From contig CAVTHA010000005.1 of NCBI GenBank assembly GCA_963734435.1, positions 62,001 to 126,000 of the forward strand: a stretch of DNA of 64,000 bases. Reading direction: 5' to 3'. Below, in pieces: positions 18,117 to 26,867 of the stretch; the stretch's first letter is position 1, and each line of letters starts with the position of its first letter. Both the position numbers and the translations under genes were made by a program. The notes beneath the pieces were generated by a model. That model did not search any database and was not told the DNA's origin. It was given only the letters and a program-made list of their open reading frames with translations. Origin of the DNA: Bog-756 sp963734435. Lineage in GTDB: Bacteria; Actinomycetota; Acidimicrobiia; Acidimicrobiales; RAAP-2.

Positions 18117-18308
18117 GTCGGGTGCCCGTCCGGTGTCACCGCCGCCCTGCCCGGCCCGCTCGGGCCGGCAGCAGTACGGTACTCAGCGCACCGGCACCGT
18201 TCGGACCGCGGGCGGCGCGTGCCATAACGCTCGGCCCGAGGGGGAGGAGACACCGTCGATGAGCAGGGGTGAGGAGCCGGGCGTCGTGGTCTCCGCTCCG
18301 CCGCGCCC

Positions 18309-19838
18309 ATGACACGTCGGAACCGCTGGAACCCGCTGGTCGGACTGGCCCGCTCGTGGGGGCATTTCGTCCGCCGTCCCCGAGCGACTCAGCTCCGTAC
18401 TGTCGCGGTGGTGGCCGCGGTGATCGCCGGGGCGGCGCTATGGGTGGTCTCCGCTCCTTCGGGATCGTCGCCGGCGGCCACCCCTGGCGGCGGGCTGTCC
18501 TCGGGCACGGGCCCGGCTGGGGCCGGTCTGCAGGCGGCCAGTACCTCGACCCGTGGGGTGACCCGTAGTTCGATCAACGTCGTCTTCCCGGTGGTGTCGC
18601 TCACCTCATTGGCCGGCCAGCAGGGCTTCGCCCAGGACACCGAGTTCGGCGAGCAACAGAAGGCCATCCTGCTCTACGTGAAGCAGGTCAACGACGAGGG
18701 AGGGATCAACGGCCGCCGGATCAACCCCATCATCACCAACTTCGACCCGGCCAGCGAGTCCGGGATGCGGTCGCTGTGCAAGACCTGGACCGAGGGCTCG
18801 CCCGCGGCCTTCGCCGTGGTGGACGGCCAAGGCGCGTGGACCGGGGACAATCAGCTGTGCATCACCCAGGAGGGCCACACGCCGTTCATCGGGCAGTGGA
18901 CGACGGTCACCAACTGGACCACCCTGGGATCGCCCTATCTGTGGTGGACCGGACCCGACCAGGCGGCCGTGTTGCGAGCCGTGGTGAGCTGGGGGCTCAG
19001 CGCCCAGCTGCTCGGCGGAGAGCGCAAGGTGGGCATCGTGGTGGGTGACCGCGCCTCCGACCAGCTGGCCCTGAACGACTACCTCCTACCCGACCTCCAA
19101 CGGGCCGGAGTCACTCCCGTGGTGGTGAAGACCATCGCCTCCGATCCGGCCCAGACCGCCACGACCAACGCCGAGGCACCGCTGGTGGTCCAGGAGCTCC
19201 GCAGCGACGGGGTCGACTCGGTGATCCCGCTCATACCGTTCAACGTGTTCTTCCCGCTCCTCCACGCCGAGACGGCACAGCAGTACTTCCCCCGGCTCTT
19301 GCTGAGCGACTACGAATCGAGCATCCAGGTGGCCCTCGGGCTGCTGCCGGTGCCCTATGCCCAGGCCCTCGACGGCCAGGAGGGCGTGACCACCGAGACG
19401 CTCAGCGGGGTCGACGACGACCGGCCCGCCAGCCAGGGCGGCTACGACCCCGGCGTGCGGAGCTGCTTCGCCACTTGGCACAAGGCCTATCCCGAGATCC
19501 CGCCGGGCAACATGTCCTTCTATATCGAGGAGCAGGGCCCGGTGGCGGCTTGGTGCCAGGCGGTTCGGCTCTTCGCCACCGCCGCCCGGGCCGCCGGACC
19601 CGACCTCAACCGCCGTACTTTCGTGACCGCCATGTCCCAGATCACCGACTATCCCGGAACTTGGACCCCTGTCCTCAGCTTCGGCCCCGCCAAGCACTAC
19701 GGGCCGACCGAGTACCAAGTGGTTCGTCTGCACGTCAACTCGCCCCCGTCCAGCCAGTGCAAACTGCCGAAGAACGGCGTCCCCCAGTTCACCTGCTGGG
19801 TCAACGTGCGGCCGTTCGTTCCCCTGCCGACCAGCTGA
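18309..19838 (+). CDS. Solute-binding protein of a Liv-type ABC transporter
   Basis: This 509-residue exported protein has a basic N-terminus and one hydrophobic segment (TVAVVAAVIAGAALWVVSAP), then a flexible S/G/T linker. The periplasmic-binding type I domain follows: INVVFPVVSLTSLAG, then YVKQVNDEGGINGRRI, which is the branched-chain amino-acid binding family signature. It probably stays membrane-anchored because no signal-peptidase or lipobox site is evident. Liv-type binding proteins bind amino acids, amides or aromatic acids. No permease is adjacent; the Liv-type system at 34-39 kb lacks a binding protein and could be its partner (inference). Confidence 0.85.
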   Translation: MTRRNRWNPLVGLARSWGHFVRRPRATQLRTVAVVAAVIAGAALWVVSAPSGSSPAATPGGGLSSGTGPAGAGLQAASTSTRGVTRSSINVVFPVVSLTSLAGQQGFAQDTEFGEQQKAILLYVKQVNDEGGINGRRINPIITNFDPASESGMRSLCKTWTEGSPAAFAVVDGQGAWTGDNQLCITQEGHTPFIGQWTTVTNWTTLGSPYLWWTGPDQAAVLRAVVSWGLSAQLLGGERKVGIVVGDRASDQLALNDYLLPDLQRAGVTPVVVKTIASDPAQTATTNAEAPLVVQELRSDGVDSVIPLIPFNVFFPLLHAETAQQYFPRLLLSDYESSIQVALGLLPVPYAQALDGQEGVTTETLSGVDDDRPASQGGYDPGVRSCFATWHKAYPEIPPGNMSFYIEEQGPVAAWCQAVRLFATAARAAGPDLNRRTFVTAMSQITDYPGTWTPVLSFGPAKHYGPTEYQVVRLHVNSPPSSQCKLPKNGVPQFTCWVNVRPFVPLPTS

Positions 19839-19887
19839 ACGCCCTGGGGTTCGGTTCCGCCGCGCCGGCGCTGGTATACCAACGGAG

Positions 19888-20238
19888 ATGGAACCGTCCC
19901 TCATCGAAGGCGACCAGCGTGAACGTTGGCGCCGTGATGGGTGGTGCCTGCTGGAAGACCTCCTGCCGGCCGACGCAGACGCCACCGCCCAGCAAGACGT
20001 GGCTGAGTTGCTCCCCTCGGCCGAGCCGGTCGCCGACGAGCTGCTGAACAACGGACAAAGCCGGACCTGGAACCGGTTCGTTTGCCATGACCGCCGGCGC
20101 CAGCTGGTCGCACTGGACTTTCCCGAGGCCGGGCATCGCCACTGGGCCGGGGAGACGCTCGACGGTGTGGCAGCCCGGTATCCGCGCCTCGACACGACGC
20201 CGTGGCGCGAGGCCGCGGCTGCCGTCGCCGGGAGATAG
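19888..20238 (+). CDS. Truncated phytanoyl-CoA dioxygenase-like protein
   Basis: The first 45 residues (WRRDGWCLLEDLLPADADAT, then ELLPSAEP) resemble the N-terminus of PhyH-family Fe(II)/2-oxoglutarate dioxygenases. Those proteins are usually about 250-300 residues, while this one ends at 116. I do not see the HxD iron motif, so it should not be an active dioxygenase. It may be a deletion remnant or a small protein of another function. Its TAG stop shares one base with the GTG start of the GH13 gene, suggesting translational coupling. Confidence 0.5.
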   Translation: MEPSLIEGDQRERWRRDGWCLLEDLLPADADATAQQDVAELLPSAEPVADELLNNGQSRTWNRFVCHDRRRQLVALDFPEAGHRHWAGETLDGVAARYPRLDTTPWREAAAAVAGR

Positions 20239-21842
20239 TGCCGGTGGTCGGCGAGACACGGGACCAGCCGTGGTGGAAGGGAGCGGTCCTCTACCAGATC
20301 TACCCCCGTTCGTTCCAGGACTCGAACGGCGACGGGGTCGGCGACCTGCCCGGGATCATCGACCGCCTCGACTACCTGCAGTGGTTGGGCGTCGGCGGGA
20401 TCTGGCTCAGTCCGGTCACGGTCTCGCCCAACGCCGACTGGGGCTACGACGTGGCCGACTACCTCGCCGTCGACCCCGACTTCGGCACCCTGGACGACCT
20501 CGACCGGCTCATCGCCGAGGCTCGCCGCCGTGGGATCCGGGTGGTCCTCGACCTGGTCCCGAGCCACACCAGCGAGCAGCATCCCTGGTTCGTGAACGGC
20601 CGGTCGGGCCGGCAGGCCCAGTACCGGGACTACTACGTCTGGGCCGATCCGAAGGCCGACGGGTCGCGACCCAACAATTGGGTGTCCAGCTTCGGCGGCC
20701 CTGCCTGGACCCTCGACCAGGGGACCGGGCAGTACTACCTGCACAATCATCTCAGCCAGCAACCGGACCTCAACTGGTGGAACGCGGAGGTGCGCCAAGC
20801 GTTCGACCAGATCATCACCTTCTGGCTCGACCGGGGCGTGGCCGGCTTCCGCATCGACGTCTGCAACGGGATGGTGAAGGACGCCCAGCTCCGGGACAAC
20901 CCGCCGGCCGAAGAGAGCGACCCCTGGGACGTCCGCATCTTCGGGCAGCGTCCCGTCTACAACAGCAACCGACCCGAGGCGCACGACGTGATCCGTCGCT
21001 GGCGACGGATCACCGACGCCTACCCGGACGGGTTGTTGCTCGGCGAGACGCCGGTGCCGGAGCTCGACACCCTGGCCCTCTACTACGGAACGGGCCACGA
21101 CGAGCTCCACCTGGCCTTCAATTTCCCCTACATCAACGCGCCCTTCGAGGCCGCGCCCATGCGGGCGATCGTGGAGGCCACTGAGGAAGCGTTGCCCGGC
21201 GGGAGCTGGCCGGCCTGGACCGGGTCCAATCACGACATGTCGCGCTTCGCCACCCGGTGGGCGGACGGCGACCCGGCCCGCGCCCGCGTGGCGCTGGTCA
21301 TCCTGCTCTGCCTGCGGGGTACGCCCGTGCTCTACCAGGGCGACGAGATCGGGCTGTGCGACATCCCCGTGCCGCGGGAACGACTGCGCGACCCCCTGGG
21401 CACGGCCTTCTGGCCCGCTTACGCCGGTCGCGATCCGATGCGCACACCTATGCCGTGGCGGCCCGTGGCCGGTGGCGGCTTCACCGACGACGAGGTGGAG
21501 CCGTGGCTGCCGCTGGGGGACCCGGAGCTCTGCAACGTCGAGGACCAGCGCCACGACCCGGGTTCGATGCTCACGCTCACCCGGGACCTCATCGCGTTGC
21601 GGGCGGGATGCCCCGACCTCGCCGATGGGCCGTACCGGACGTTGGACAGCACGCCCGGGTCCTGGGCGTGGGCTCGCGGCGAAGACATGGTGATCATGGC
21701 CAACATGACCGACGCCCAGGGCGTCCTCGGGGAGGTGGACGGGACGGTGCGGATCGGCTCGGACCGACGCCTCGACGGCCAACCGGTGCGGGGCCGGCTG
21801 GAGTTGGCGGGCTGGCAGGCGGTGGTGGTCGAACGGGGTTAG
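20238..21842 (+). CDS. GH13 alpha-glucosidase (oligo-1,6-glucosidase-like)
   Basis: This cytosolic enzyme of about 534 residues hydrolyses alpha-glucosidic bonds in short oligosaccharides. The start VLYQIYPRSFQDSNGDGVGD is typical of the GH13 alpha-glucosidase group. Conserved regions follow in order: DLVPSHTSEQHPWF (region I), GFRIDVCNGM with the nucleophile Asp (near residue 206), LLGETPVPELD with the acid/base Glu (near 270), and GSNHDMSR (near 333). No signal peptide is present. The GTG 20238 start shares one base with the previous stop codon. A ThuA-like gene is convergent with it. Substrate could be maltose-, isomaltose-, sucrose- or trehalulose-like sugars. Confidence 0.93.
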   Translation: MPVVGETRDQPWWKGAVLYQIYPRSFQDSNGDGVGDLPGIIDRLDYLQWLGVGGIWLSPVTVSPNADWGYDVADYLAVDPDFGTLDDLDRLIAEARRRGIRVVLDLVPSHTSEQHPWFVNGRSGRQAQYRDYYVWADPKADGSRPNNWVSSFGGPAWTLDQGTGQYYLHNHLSQQPDLNWWNAEVRQAFDQIITFWLDRGVAGFRIDVCNGMVKDAQLRDNPPAEESDPWDVRIFGQRPVYNSNRPEAHDVIRRWRRITDAYPDGLLLGETPVPELDTLALYYGTGHDELHLAFNFPYINAPFEAAPMRAIVEATEEALPGGSWPAWTGSNHDMSRFATRWADGDPARARVALVILLCLRGTPVLYQGDEIGLCDIPVPRERLRDPLGTAFWPAYAGRDPMRTPMPWRPVAGGGFTDDEVEPWLPLGDPELCNVEDQRHDPGSMLTLTRDLIALRAGCPDLADGPYRTLDSTPGSWAWARGEDMVIMANMTDAQGVLGEVDGTVRIGSDRRLDGQPVRGRLELAGWQAVVVERG

Positions 21843-21901
21843 GGCACGCGGCCTGCGCGGCACGAGGCTGCATCCGTCAGGACCACTGGGCTCCGACTGG
21901 G

Positions 21902-22609
21902 TCAGGCGACTCCCGCTGGTTGCATCGACCACTCGAGACCGCCGGCCAGGTGACGGAGATAGTCGGGGGTCTCCCAGGCATTGGGGAAGTGGCCGAGCGA
22001 CGTCGAGAACACCCGACCTTCGCCCTCGGTGAAGCACCACGACAGCGGGAAGCCGAAAGTCGGAGCCGGACGGTCAGGCGCCGCGTCCGGATCCAGCTCC
22101 TCCTCCCGGGCCCGTAGCAGCACCCGGGCGTCGGGCCGGAGGTCTCGGAACCGGTACACCTCGTCGCGCCAGTGCCAGGTGGGGCCGAGATGGGCAACGG
22201 CCGGATGGGTCGGATCGTTCACCTCCAGCGTGCACCACTGGGTCCAGGGGTGGCCGTCGAACCGGGCGCCGACCAGGCTGCCGTACTCCTCCCACCCGTA
22301 GCAGGCGTCGGTGGCCGAGTGCACGGCCACCACCGAAGTCGTACCCGTTCGGACCGCCCCGAGGATCGCCGCCCGTTGCTCTTGCGACCAAGGAGTCTCA
22401 CCAATGGTGAACAGGACCACCACCCGGGCGCCGCCCAAGCCGGCGGCATCGAGTGTGCGCACGTCATGCACCCGGTCGAACTCCAGGCCGGCCGACTCCG
22501 CCAGCTCGGACCAGGCGGTGGCCGACTGATCGAGCACGCCGTGGACGCCAGCGGGGCCATGGCGGTACGGCGCGACCTGGGTCACGTAGAGCAGGCTCCG
22601 ATTCGCCAC
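21902..22609 (-). CDS. ThuA-like domain protein
   Basis: This 235-residue protein has the ThuA fold, a glutamine-amidotransferase-like domain. It has VTQVAPYRHG at the start, ARVVVLFTIGE, a TTSVVAVHSATDACYGWEEY block (typical G-x-H-x-A-D region), and WCFTEGEGRVFSTSLGH, which is the family end motif. ThuA proteins are linked to trehalose or other sugar use, and their chemistry is not settled. It lies between a GH13 gene (convergent) and a GH78 gene (divergent), which fits sugar metabolism. Confidence 0.88.
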   Translation of the reverse strand: MANRSLLYVTQVAPYRHGPAGVHGVLDQSATAWSELAESAGLEFDRVHDVRTLDAAGLGGARVVVLFTIGETPWSQEQRAAILGAVRTGTTSVVAVHSATDACYGWEEYGSLVGARFDGHPWTQWCTLEVNDPTHPAVAHLGPTWHWRDEVYRFRDLRPDARVLLRAREEELDPDAAPDRPAPTFGFPLSWCFTEGEGRVFSTSLGHFPNAWETPDYLRHLAGGLEWSMQPAGVA

Positions 22610-22708
22610 GGCCGGAGCCTATGCGAATCGGTAACTTGGCCCCGCCCCGAAAGGGGAAACCGGACGCACGTCGGGCCCGCTCCGCCTGCCGCCGTTAGTG
22701 TTCCGGGC

Positions 22709-25570
22709 ATGGTCGACAAGCCTCAGGGCCGGCCACTGCGTACCTGGACCATGAGCCGGCGTCAGCTGCTCGGCGGCGGACTGATGGGTGCGGCCAGTCT
22801 GGCCGTCGGCCCGGTGGCGGCCCCGGCCCGGGCCGGGGCCGAGAGCCCGACTGCGGCAGCCGACCCGGGTGGGGCGCAGAACGCGGCTGGACCGGGTGTT
22901 CAGTACGAGGCCGGGCAGCCTCTGGCCCTCACCGTCGACGGGCTGGAGGTTCCAATCGGGCTCGACCCGGAAGACGTCTACTTTGCCTGGCTCTCGGGCG
23001 ATTCCGGGCGCCGCGCCCGCCAGAACGCCTACCGCATCCGGGTGGCCGGACCGACGGGTGGGCCGGGTGCGGCCCATCTGGTCTGGGACAGCGGGCCGGT
23101 GGCCTCCTCCGAGCAGGCATTCGTGGCCTACGGGGGACGGCGACTGGCGCATGACTCCGCCTACCGGTGGACCGTGCAGACCTGGGACGCCGCCGGCCGG
23201 TCGGGGCCGATGTCGGCTCCGGCCGCCTTCGAGACGGGCCTCGGCAACGGCGACTGGCGCGCCTCTTGGATCGGGAGGGCGGCATCAACCGAGCCGGACC
23301 AGTACACCTACGCCCGCCGCGAGTTCACCTTGCGTCAGGGGCCGATCGTCCGGGCCCGGGCCTTCGTCTCGGGCGACCAGCAGTACGAGCTCTACGTGAA
23401 CGGCCAGCGCGCCGGCAAGGGCCAGGCCTACAGCTACCCCGACTCGATGTACTACGAGACGCTCGACGTCACCGGGTTGCTGCTTCCGGGGGCCGCCAAC
23501 GCCGCGGGGCTGGTGACGAGCTGGCAGGGACCGACCAAGGGACACCCGGCCGGGCAGCCCGGGGTCATCGCCCAGATCAACGTGCACTACGCGGACGGGC
23601 GGGTCGAAACCCACGTCACCGATCGCCGGTGGCGGGTGCTCCAGGGACCGTGGCTCCCCGGGACCCAGCGCGACCTCGAGGGTGACCTCGTCGACTTCAC
23701 CGAGAACATCGACGGCCCGGCCATGCCCATCGGCTGGCAGCTCCCTGGATTCGACGACCGGAGCTGGGCGAAGGCCACTGTCTTCGGCCGGGCGCCCACC
23801 CCACCCTGGACCAGTCTCGTGCCGGTGCGCACCAGGATCGTCGAGCAGCCGCTCCCACCGGTGTCCCTCACCACACTTTCGTCGGGCGCGGTGGTGGCCG
23901 ACTTCGGCAAGGTCTACGCCGCGGTCCCGACCGTGGCCTTCCACCGGGGCGTGGCCGGCCGGATCGTCACCATGCGGGCCGGCTACCTCCTCGACGAGCC
24001 GACCCCCGGACAGCCGTTCACCGGTGTGCCGGGACAGGTCTCGATCCAGCACGGCACCCAGCACACCGACATGAGCTACAGCTACGTCCAGCGCGGCGGG
24101 GAGGAGGAGTTCCACCCCTTCGACTACCTCGGTTTCCGGTACCTCCAGATCGACAACCCGGGCGAGTCGCTGTCCCCGGCCGACATCGTCGCCCTCACCC
24201 GGCACACCGCCCCGCCCCCGGTGGCCCCGGCCACCTTCTCCTCCGACCAGCCGGTCCTCGATGCCGAGTTCGACCTCGGTGCCCACTCGGCCCTGTTCAC
24301 CGCTCAGGAGCAGTACATCGACACCCCGACCAGGGAGAAGGGCCCATGGCTGTTCGACGGGTTCAACGAATCCCGTACGGCCATGGCCGTGTTCGGGGAG
24401 CAGAACCTCACCCGCAAGTCGCTGCTCGAATTCGCCCAGTCCCAAGCCCGCTACTGGCCGAACGGTGCGTTGAACAAGATCTATCCGACCGGCCTGGGCG
24501 CCCTCGACATCAACGAATTCACCGAGGTCTATCCGGAATGGGTGTGGCAGTACTGGATGTACACCGGCGATCGGGCGCTGCTCTCGATGGTGTACGGCGT
24601 GCTCACCCGGATCTCCGACTACGTCCAACGGTCGGTCTCGGCGGGAACCGGTCTGGTCACCGCCCTGCCTGCCACCAGCATCTACTACTCCTATCCGGTG
24701 GTCACCCGGCTCAATGTGCTCGGGGTGAACGTCTTCCGCCGTACGGCGGACGTGGCCGAGGAGCTCGGGCGGCCGACGGCTGAGGTCGCCCAGCAACACC
24801 GTCGGGCCCGGATGCTCACCGCCGCCGTCAACCGGCGACTGACCAGGCCGGACGGAACTTACGTCGACGGGCTGGCCGAGGACGGGACCCAGATCCCATC
24901 GGCCTCGCAGACGGCCAATGCCTGTGCCGTCAGCTACCAGGTGGTGCCCGGCGACCGGCTCGCCACCGTGGCCGGGTACGTCAGCAGCCTCGGCATGCAG
25001 ACCCCGCCGCAGACGGCACCGGAAGTCCTCCGGGCCATGGCCATGGCCGGCCTCTACGACGACCTGGTGGCAACACTGGTGGATGCCACCATCGACGGCT
25101 GGGCCAACATTCTCACCCGCGGTGCCACCTTTACCTGGGAGGTGTGGAATCCGTCCGACGCCAACGGGGACAGCATGTCCCACGGCTGGGGCTCCCCGGT
25201 CGCCCTCGAGATCCAACGCACCCTGCTCGGAGTGCAGCCCCTCGAACCCGGGTTCGCCCGCTTCGAGGTGTCGCCGCCGTCCGGGGGGCCGCAGACCGCC
25301 AGCGGCACGGTGCCGACCCCACGCGGCACCATCGCCGTGGCCTGGGCCCGGCCCCAGCCGGCTGGTTCCGGCTTCTCCCTGTCTGTGACCGTGCCGTCGA
25401 ACACGGTGGCCACGGCCACCGTGCCGGCCGCCCAACCCAGCGATGTGACCGAAGGGGGAGAACCTCTGGCCGAGGTGGAAGGGATCCGGCTCCTCGGCAC
25501 CTCGGACGGGTCTGCCCGCCTCGAGGTCGGGGCCGGTACGTACCACATCCACACTGCCGCGTCCCAGTGA
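22709..25570 (+). CDS. GH78-type alpha-L-rhamnosidase, Tat-exported
   Basis: This 953-residue protein has a twin-arginine signal (MSRRQLLGGGLMGAASLAVG, RR at about 16-17) and is therefore folded in the cytosol and exported. After it come the N-terminal beta-domains (YFAWLSGDSGRRARQNAYRI, VWDSGPV, SWIGR) and the lectin-like sugar-binding domain. The (alpha/alpha)6 barrel contains DTPTREKGPWLFDG instead of the usual DCPxRDERxxWxGD catalytic loop. The C-terminus has TFTWEVWNPS, MSHGWGSPV and the barrel-end PTPRGTIAVAW typical of GH78. It should release L-rhamnose or a related sugar from plant glycosides. The start ATG 22709 is clear. It overlaps the next gene by GTGA. Confidence 0.9.
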   Translation: MVDKPQGRPLRTWTMSRRQLLGGGLMGAASLAVGPVAAPARAGAESPTAAADPGGAQNAAGPGVQYEAGQPLALTVDGLEVPIGLDPEDVYFAWLSGDSGRRARQNAYRIRVAGPTGGPGAAHLVWDSGPVASSEQAFVAYGGRRLAHDSAYRWTVQTWDAAGRSGPMSAPAAFETGLGNGDWRASWIGRAASTEPDQYTYARREFTLRQGPIVRARAFVSGDQQYELYVNGQRAGKGQAYSYPDSMYYETLDVTGLLLPGAANAAGLVTSWQGPTKGHPAGQPGVIAQINVHYADGRVETHVTDRRWRVLQGPWLPGTQRDLEGDLVDFTENIDGPAMPIGWQLPGFDDRSWAKATVFGRAPTPPWTSLVPVRTRIVEQPLPPVSLTTLSSGAVVADFGKVYAAVPTVAFHRGVAGRIVTMRAGYLLDEPTPGQPFTGVPGQVSIQHGTQHTDMSYSYVQRGGEEEFHPFDYLGFRYLQIDNPGESLSPADIVALTRHTAPPPVAPATFSSDQPVLDAEFDLGAHSALFTAQEQYIDTPTREKGPWLFDGFNESRTAMAVFGEQNLTRKSLLEFAQSQARYWPNGALNKIYPTGLGALDINEFTEVYPEWVWQYWMYTGDRALLSMVYGVLTRISDYVQRSVSAGTGLVTALPATSIYYSYPVVTRLNVLGVNVFRRTADVAEELGRPTAEVAQQHRRARMLTAAVNRRLTRPDGTYVDGLAEDGTQIPSASQTANACAVSYQVVPGDRLATVAGYVSSLGMQTPPQTAPEVLRAMAMAGLYDDLVATLVDATIDGWANILTRGATFTWEVWNPSDANGDSMSHGWGSPVALEIQRTLLGVQPLEPGFARFEVSPPSGGPQTASGTVPTPRGTIAVAWARPQPAGSGFSLSVTVPSNTVATATVPAAQPSDVTEGGEPLAEVEGIRLLGTSDGSARLEVGAGTYHIHTAASQ

Positions 25571-26763
25571 CCGGCCTCGCCGGGACAGGATGTCGCCACC
25601 GGCGGCGATTGCGGCGCGCCGAGCCCGGGTGGGCCATGCTGGCGTCGGCCCTGTTGTTGGCGGCTTGCGGCGCCGGTAGCTCCGGATCGACCGTGCCGGG
25701 CGGGACGACGACTCCTGCGCTCACCCCCTCACAGCTGGCGGCTGGAGCCGCGCACGACTGCGCGACGGCCACATCGGGCCCGGTGACCGTCGACTGGTCC
25801 CATGTTTCGAACCCGGTCTTCTCGGACCGGCGCGGCGGAGTGAAGGACGAGGCCATGGTGTGGGCCGGCGGCTCGTGGCATCTGCTCTTCAGCTTCGTCA
25901 CCGACGACGCCTCGCTGCCCGGCGGGGTGCGCTGGGACATCGCCACCGCCACCAGCGGGGACCTCGTCCACTGGTCGCCGCTGACCGCCTGGCGGCGACA
26001 GCCCGGCGTACTCGGAGTGGCGTCGCCCGACGTGGTGCGGGACCCGGCCGGGGGCTACCTGGTCACCTATCAGTCCGATGCGGGGTCCGCGGTCCAAACC
26101 GATCAGGCTTCGACGGAGGGAGGGGCCCAGGACCGGCTCTTCTACCGCACGTCTGCGGACCTCCGGACGTGGTCGGCGCCCCATCCCCTGGCTGCCTCGC
26201 TGGCGCCGGCCCCGGCAGACCGGATGATCGACGGGGCCCTGGTGTTCACCGGCCACCAGCTGCTGCTGGGCTTCAAGTACTCGTCGCCGACCCGGCCCGC
26301 CGCCTTCGAGCTCGCCCGTTCGACGACGGGCGAGCCGCAGGGGCCGTGGGTGCTGGTCGGACGCCCGGACATCACCGTCAACGGGGACACGGTCGAGAAC
26401 TACGAGTTCCTCATGCTGGCCGGCCGCTGGCATCTGGTGGCCACGTCCAACACCCTCGACCAGCCCTGGCTGTTCACCCTGGCCGGCAACCCCGGCACGG
26501 CGGCTGGGTGGTTGCACTGGACCGGTGGCTACCAGCTGAACGTGCCGTCACAGGCTTTCGACCGCGGTCCGGGCATCTCGAGTCTCGGTTTCGAGCACGC
26601 CAACTCGGCGTTCATCTGCGACGCCAGCTCTCTTCCGGGCCACTTCTACTACTTGTTCTATGCCGGCAGTTCGGAGCTCACCCGGTTCGGGGGCTGGGGG
26701 CACGCCGAAATCGGCGTGGCCCGCAGCACGGACCTCATCGACTGGCAGGTCCCACCAAGCTGA
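25567..26763 (+). CDS. Lipoprotein with five-bladed beta-propeller (GH43/GH68-like)
   Basis: The 398-residue protein carries a basic N-terminus and lipobox LLLAACGAG, so it is a membrane-anchored lipoprotein. The mature part has the propeller repeats of GH43/GH68-type enzymes: VKDEAMVWAGGSWHLLFSFV, SPDVVRDPAGGYLVTYQSD, MIDGALVFTGHQLLLGFKYS and GHAEIGVARSTDLIDWQVP. These repeats alternate W/Y/F strands. The activity (sugar hydrolase or binding protein) cannot be fixed. It begins at GTG 25567, overlapping the GH78 stop as GTGA, and so is co-expressed with that secreted enzyme. Confidence 0.8.
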   Translation: MTGLAGTGCRHRRRLRRAEPGWAMLASALLLAACGAGSSGSTVPGGTTTPALTPSQLAAGAAHDCATATSGPVTVDWSHVSNPVFSDRRGGVKDEAMVWAGGSWHLLFSFVTDDASLPGGVRWDIATATSGDLVHWSPLTAWRRQPGVLGVASPDVVRDPAGGYLVTYQSDAGSAVQTDQASTEGGAQDRLFYRTSADLRTWSAPHPLAASLAPAPADRMIDGALVFTGHQLLLGFKYSSPTRPAAFELARSTTGEPQGPWVLVGRPDITVNGDTVENYEFLMLAGRWHLVATSNTLDQPWLFTLAGNPGTAAGWLHWTGGYQLNVPSQAFDRGPGISSLGFEHANSAFICDASSLPGHFYYLFYAGSSELTRFGGWGHAEIGVARSTDLIDWQVPPS

Positions 26764-26867
26764 ATGGCCGGGTGGCGAGGTTGCGGGATGGTCGCCCCGG
26801 GCGGTCCGCCCCGACGATGCCATACTCTCGGGATGCTGCGGCCGACGGCGGCTCGGAGATGGTCGCG

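Noticed and set aside
19086..22040. 984-residue open frame on the minus strand
   Set aside because: It is antisense to the solute-binding, GH13 and ThuA genes, has no domain character, and arises from GC-rich third positions. The same applies to long antisense frames at 6976-9243, 13176-14999, 23285-25552, 26548-28170, 32891-34375 and 35671-37653.
22172..22708. N-terminal extension of the GH78 frame
   Set aside because: The 179 upstream codons are antisense to the ThuA gene and lack protein character. The Tat signal starts at 22709 or 22751.
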